Below the pieces are notes generated by a model, which ran no database searches, was not told the DNA's origin, and saw only the letters and a list, made by a program, of their open reading frames with translations. Position numbers and translations under genes: made by a program. From Segatella hominis (GTDB taxonomy: Bacteria > Bacteroidota > Bacteroidia > Bacteroidales > Bacteroidaceae), in NCBI RefSeq assembly GCF_004535825.1, contig NZ_SGVY01000042.1:1-34344 (forward strand): a stretch of 34,344 nucleotides of DNA, in the 5' to 3' direction. Positions 31,935-34,344 of the stretch are shown in pieces. Every line of letters begins with the position of its first letter. The stretch's first letter is position 1.

Positions 31935-33677
31935 TTAAACAATATAACTTTTAGCTATATGAATATGAGAAATAACAGAAACGACATCCGTTTCTCCCGG
32001 CGTTTTTATTGCTTTCAGATATTTCTCGTAATTCCAAAAGAACTGAAGCATAGACTTTGGTTTTATATTGGTAGTTTTATCAGAAAAATAATCTATCATT
32101 TGATTAAGAACAAATACAAGATAAAACCGAAGATTGCTTGCCACATTCTCTATATCCTGTTTTAATGCAGCTTCATGTACCAACTCATTCCGAAGTCTAT
32201 AGATTCGAGATATATGCTGCAATAGATGCGTTTCATGATTATCTATATATTTTTTTATCTTATCTTTATGATGAAGATGAGACTTCATATTCTTGAATCG
32301 AAATTTCAACAGAATTTTATCCAAAGTCCATTCTTTTTCATCACCATTAATCATTTCAATTAATTTTTCCTCATCTTCTAACATTCCGTCTCTCTTCATC
32401 CAGTTTTCAAGATAGAGAATATTACGCTTCACATAGCATGCAGAAAGTATATTGACAAGATTCTCCTTAATACGAGAATATGTACTGTCTTTGCTTGATG
32501 AAGAAGCAAAAATAAACTCTAACGCTATCCAATAATTGATAAACTGTTGCTCTAATTCCACCTGACCATCACCTATTCGTAAATGTCGCAGAGCTGCAGT
32601 AATTCTATCCTTTACATCACCTAACACCAGATCTGACTTTTCTATCTGGCTCAATTTCTCAAACAACATATTGTCATCAACTTTTAAAAACTGGCCGCCA
32701 TTATCAAGCTCAAAAAATTTTTCATAAGTAACAGAAAAACCATCCTCTTTAACCATAATGCTAAGAGCATAACTTGGCAATGCATATCCACTGATAACAT
32801 CTTGTTTAAAATCCAACAACTTAGAAAGTTTCTCATATGCCAGTCTTACTGCCATATATGCATCCAGAGCTTCAAATTTTTCTATATAGAATTTAACAGA
32901 TTTATTCTTGACAATAAAAGATCTACGCAATTTGTCTATATTTTTAAATTCCTCAGGCATTTCATCGTTTAACCAGTCAACAGCTTCTGTTGCGGCTTGT
33001 GCATTCTTTACATTTTTAAAACTTAGTTTTATGACTACAGAAAATGAATATTGTTGTAACTCTCTAAATTTTTGTTTCATTTCTTCAAAAGCATCTTCAA
33101 AAGATAATCCCTTGAGATTTTTCTTGAATGAATTAAAGAATTTATAGAGATATCTTTTTGAATAACCAATCATCAACAACTCACAAGCAAAAGATGATAA
33201 TAAATTATCAAATTCCCTTAATTTAGGACTAAACTTATCCTCATCAACCTCTTCGCCTGCAGTAACTTGCGCCTCTATTTTTTGTATTAAATTGGATAAA
33301 AAGACCCCTTCATTTTCAGTCAAACACTCATTAACGAGATAAATAATCTTGTTCGTATCCTCAAAAAGTGGTACATCATTATTATTCTTAGATTTCTTGT
33401 TATATTCATCTAAGTCATTTAAGAACAATTCCTTTGAGTAATTAGTAAACACAAGACAATTATCCTTTTCTACAAGTGAAATGGTTTCATTAATGCAGAG
33501 TTCAACAGTTTCAAAGCGTTTTATATTTCCTGCAATCCATCCTTCCATTACATAGCCAAGTTCTTTAAGTATGGTATGAGCATTATTAGCCCTCACTCGA
33601 TAGCTATCAAGTGTGTCTTTATGCATGATTTCAGCCATTCTTTGCTTGAAAAACTCTTGAAAATCTTCCTTTTTCAT
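31935..33677 (-). CDS. Large HEPN-domain protein, possible RNase
   Basis: A 580-aa, AT-rich and mostly helical protein. Near the C-terminus, HISRIYRLRNELVHEAALK contains R-x4-H (Arg496 to His501), the catalytic motif of HEPN ribonucleases. The surrounding region (LEQQFINYWIALEFIFAS; ENLVNILSACYVKR) matches the Apea-like HEPN layout. The N-terminal ~350 residues are not recognised. HEPN proteins of this size occur in defence and toxin contexts, often without a partner gene; no antitoxin is obvious here. The base composition is visibly poorer in GC than the flanking polysaccharide genes, so it may have been acquired separately. Confidence 0.7.
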   Translation of the reverse strand: MKKEDFQEFFKQRMAEIMHKDTLDSYRVRANNAHTILKELGYVMEGWIAGNIKRFETVELCINETISLVEKDNCLVFTNYSKELFLNDLDEYNKKSKNNNDVPLFEDTNKIIYLVNECLTENEGVFLSNLIQKIEAQVTAGEEVDEDKFSPKLREFDNLLSSFACELLMIGYSKRYLYKFFNSFKKNLKGLSFEDAFEEMKQKFRELQQYSFSVVIKLSFKNVKNAQAATEAVDWLNDEMPEEFKNIDKLRRSFIVKNKSVKFYIEKFEALDAYMAVRLAYEKLSKLLDFKQDVISGYALPSYALSIMVKEDGFSVTYEKFFELDNGGQFLKVDDNMLFEKLSQIEKSDLVLGDVKDRITAALRHLRIGDGQVELEQQFINYWIALEFIFASSSSKDSTYSRIKENLVNILSACYVKRNILYLENWMKRDGMLEDEEKLIEMINGDEKEWTLDKILLKFRFKNMKSHLHHKDKIKKYIDNHETHLLQHISRIYRLRNELVHEAALKQDIENVASNLRFYLVFVLNQMIDYFSDKTTNIKPKSMLQFFWNYEKYLKAIKTPGETDVVSVISHIHIAKSYIV

Positions 33678-33827
33678 CTCAATTAATATTTTTTGTGAGT
33701 AAAAATTTGGAATCTACCGTTTAAATTCTTAATTTTGCACCGAATTACAAAATTTGATAATAAGGGAGAGCATCACTCCATTGAGACGTTTAGTCCTTGG
33801 TTTCGATCAACCTCCCTACAGTATACT

Positions 33828-33847
33828 GGGCATCCTACTGGATGCCC
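33828..33847 (+). terminator. Hairpin overlapping the end of the acetyltransferase remnant
   Basis: GGGCATCC (33828-33835) and GGATGCCC (33840-33847) form a perfect 8-bp stem with a TACT loop. T-rich sequence follows only on the plus strand, so on the minus strand it would be a weak terminator. Confidence 0.45.
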
Positions 33848-34134
33848 TTTATTATTCTTTCTCTAATCTTCACTGCAGGATTACCTTGATATATACCATT
33901 CTCCTCCATATCCTTCGTAGCCACGCTACCTACAGTCAATATAGCATTGCGATGAACTGTGACACCGGGGCACACAGTAGTCTTTGCCCCTATCCATGCC
34001 CCATCCTCTATAGAGATAGGAGCATTACGATAAGGCATGGATGATATGGTATAGTCATGATTACCAGTAAGGAGCAAAGCACCTTGCGAGATACATACAT
34101 TGCTGCCAATAACAACTTTAACCTGTTGGCGGAA
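33835..34134 (-). pseudogene. WcaF-like hexapeptide acetyltransferase, N-terminus lost
   Basis: About 100 C-terminal residues of a left-handed beta-helix acyltransferase remain: VKVVIGSNVCISQGALLLTG, NHDYTISSMPYRNAPISIED, GAWIGAKTTVCPGVTVHRN, and GNPAVKIRERI. The GNHDY block with its catalytic His and the AWIGAK repeats match WcaF/colanic-acid-type acetyltransferases, which O-acetylate surface polysaccharides. The frame is blocked by a stop at 34135-34137, next to the IS982-like end, so the first half (~80-100 residues) has been displaced. Whether the missing part lies beyond the element cannot be seen. Confidence 0.75.
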
Positions 34135-34141
34135 TTAAAAA

Positions 34142-34344
34142 ACCGCCTGAAAATTAGTATATTTTTATGGAGAAAAAGTTGTGCATCTCGTTGATTTTTA
34201 GTAACTTTGTAGTGTCAAATTATAAAGTTATATATTTCACGCTATGCACAACTTGTATGCAAATTTCGTAAAAATTCTTGAGATATGCAAGGATTTCTCC
34301 AAAAATTTAGTTAATGAGCTAGGAAATATTCCTCGCCCAGGAGT
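34142..34344 (+). mobile_element. IS982-family-like element, left end (continues beyond right edge)
   Basis: From about 34142 (ACCGCCTGAAAATTAG) the sequence changes from acetyltransferase coding to an IS end followed by a short leader and transposase gene. The first bases resemble IS982 terminal repeats from memory. A promoter with GTTG at 34178-34181 and TAACTTTG at 34202-34209 (20-nt spacer) precedes the gene. The other end is not in the window, so target duplication cannot be checked. Confidence 0.6.
34244..34344 (+). CDS. IS982-like transposase, N-terminal fragment (cut by window edge)
   Basis: 33 complete codons are visible: MHNLYANFVKILEICKDFSK then NLVNELGNIPRPG. This start is very like that of IS982-family transposases in Bacteroidota. 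The catalytic DDE region lies outside the window. Start fixed by the upstream promoter. Confidence 0.65.
   Translation, partial: MHNLYANFVKILEICKDFSKNLVNELGNIPRPG

Noticed and set aside
33754-34044. 96-codon plus-strand frame with an upstream TAATTTTG
   Set aside because: Antisense to the clear hexapeptide acetyltransferase; the -7-like box alone is weak evidence in AT-rich DNA.

Overview
The window looks like a chromosomal segment of a gut or oral Bacteroidota, most likely Prevotella/Segatella (copri-like). The evidence is the Bacteroidota promoter pattern (-7 box TAnnTTTG, often with TTG/TTTG about 20 nt upstream) before several genes, a 'smalltalk' micro-protein beside an HU-like gene, an AmtB/GlnB/outer-membrane protein set, and moderate-to-low GC. 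No rRNA or tRNA gene was seen.

Layout. (1) 1-1042: the 5' part of a group II intron (minus strand) cuts off the end of a membrane-anchored AraC-type regulator gene that also carries frameshifts. (2) 1213-3351: an intact CPA2-type cation/proton antiporter. (3) 3329-9042: a minus-strand accessory block. It holds an OB-fold-like protein, an unknown Cys/Asn/Gln-rich protein, a primase-like/DUF3987 protein, a DUF5675-like protein and a T7-lysozyme-type amidase, followed upstream by an endonuclease/exonuclease/phosphatase protein. (4) 9205-12333: an AbiEi/AbiEii toxin-antitoxin pair lying exactly between two copies of a 148-bp repeat that is the 3' end of an unrecognised 457-aa gene. (5) 12334-14672: a long gene-poor region with nested inverted repeats, then the HU-like gene and smalltalk. 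(6) 14776-16206: a 23-bp periodic repeat array and an AAA/DUF4143 ATPase. (7) 16432-28989: the nitrogen-assimilation genes gltD, gltB, asnB, a porin-like protein, amtB and glnB, all on the minus strand but split by an oppositely oriented ATPase/PD-(D/E)XK gene. (8) 29211-34344: an eroded surface-polysaccharide-type locus (small membrane protein, GT2 glycosyltransferase, NTP_transf_5 protein, a large HEPN protein and a truncated WcaF-like acetyltransferase) cut on the right by an IS982-like element.

How the parts work together. GlnB, AmtB, GOGAT and AsnB together sense, import and assimilate ammonium. The primase-like, OB-fold, HU, smalltalk and amidase genes form a recurring but functionally undescribed Bacteroidota module. 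A family of TGACC repeats (4306-4336, 13197-13226, 13320-13349, 16295-16323) with fixed internal spacing is scattered through exactly this accessory region and may be its cis-acting site. A second operator-like array (copies of TGGGAAAAATCG at 7939-8125) lies upstream of the same operon. These two arrays, and the nested palindrome at 13197-13349, are the most promising undescribed signals.

Limits: family assignments come from recognising motifs by eye. No database search, folding program or alignment program was run.
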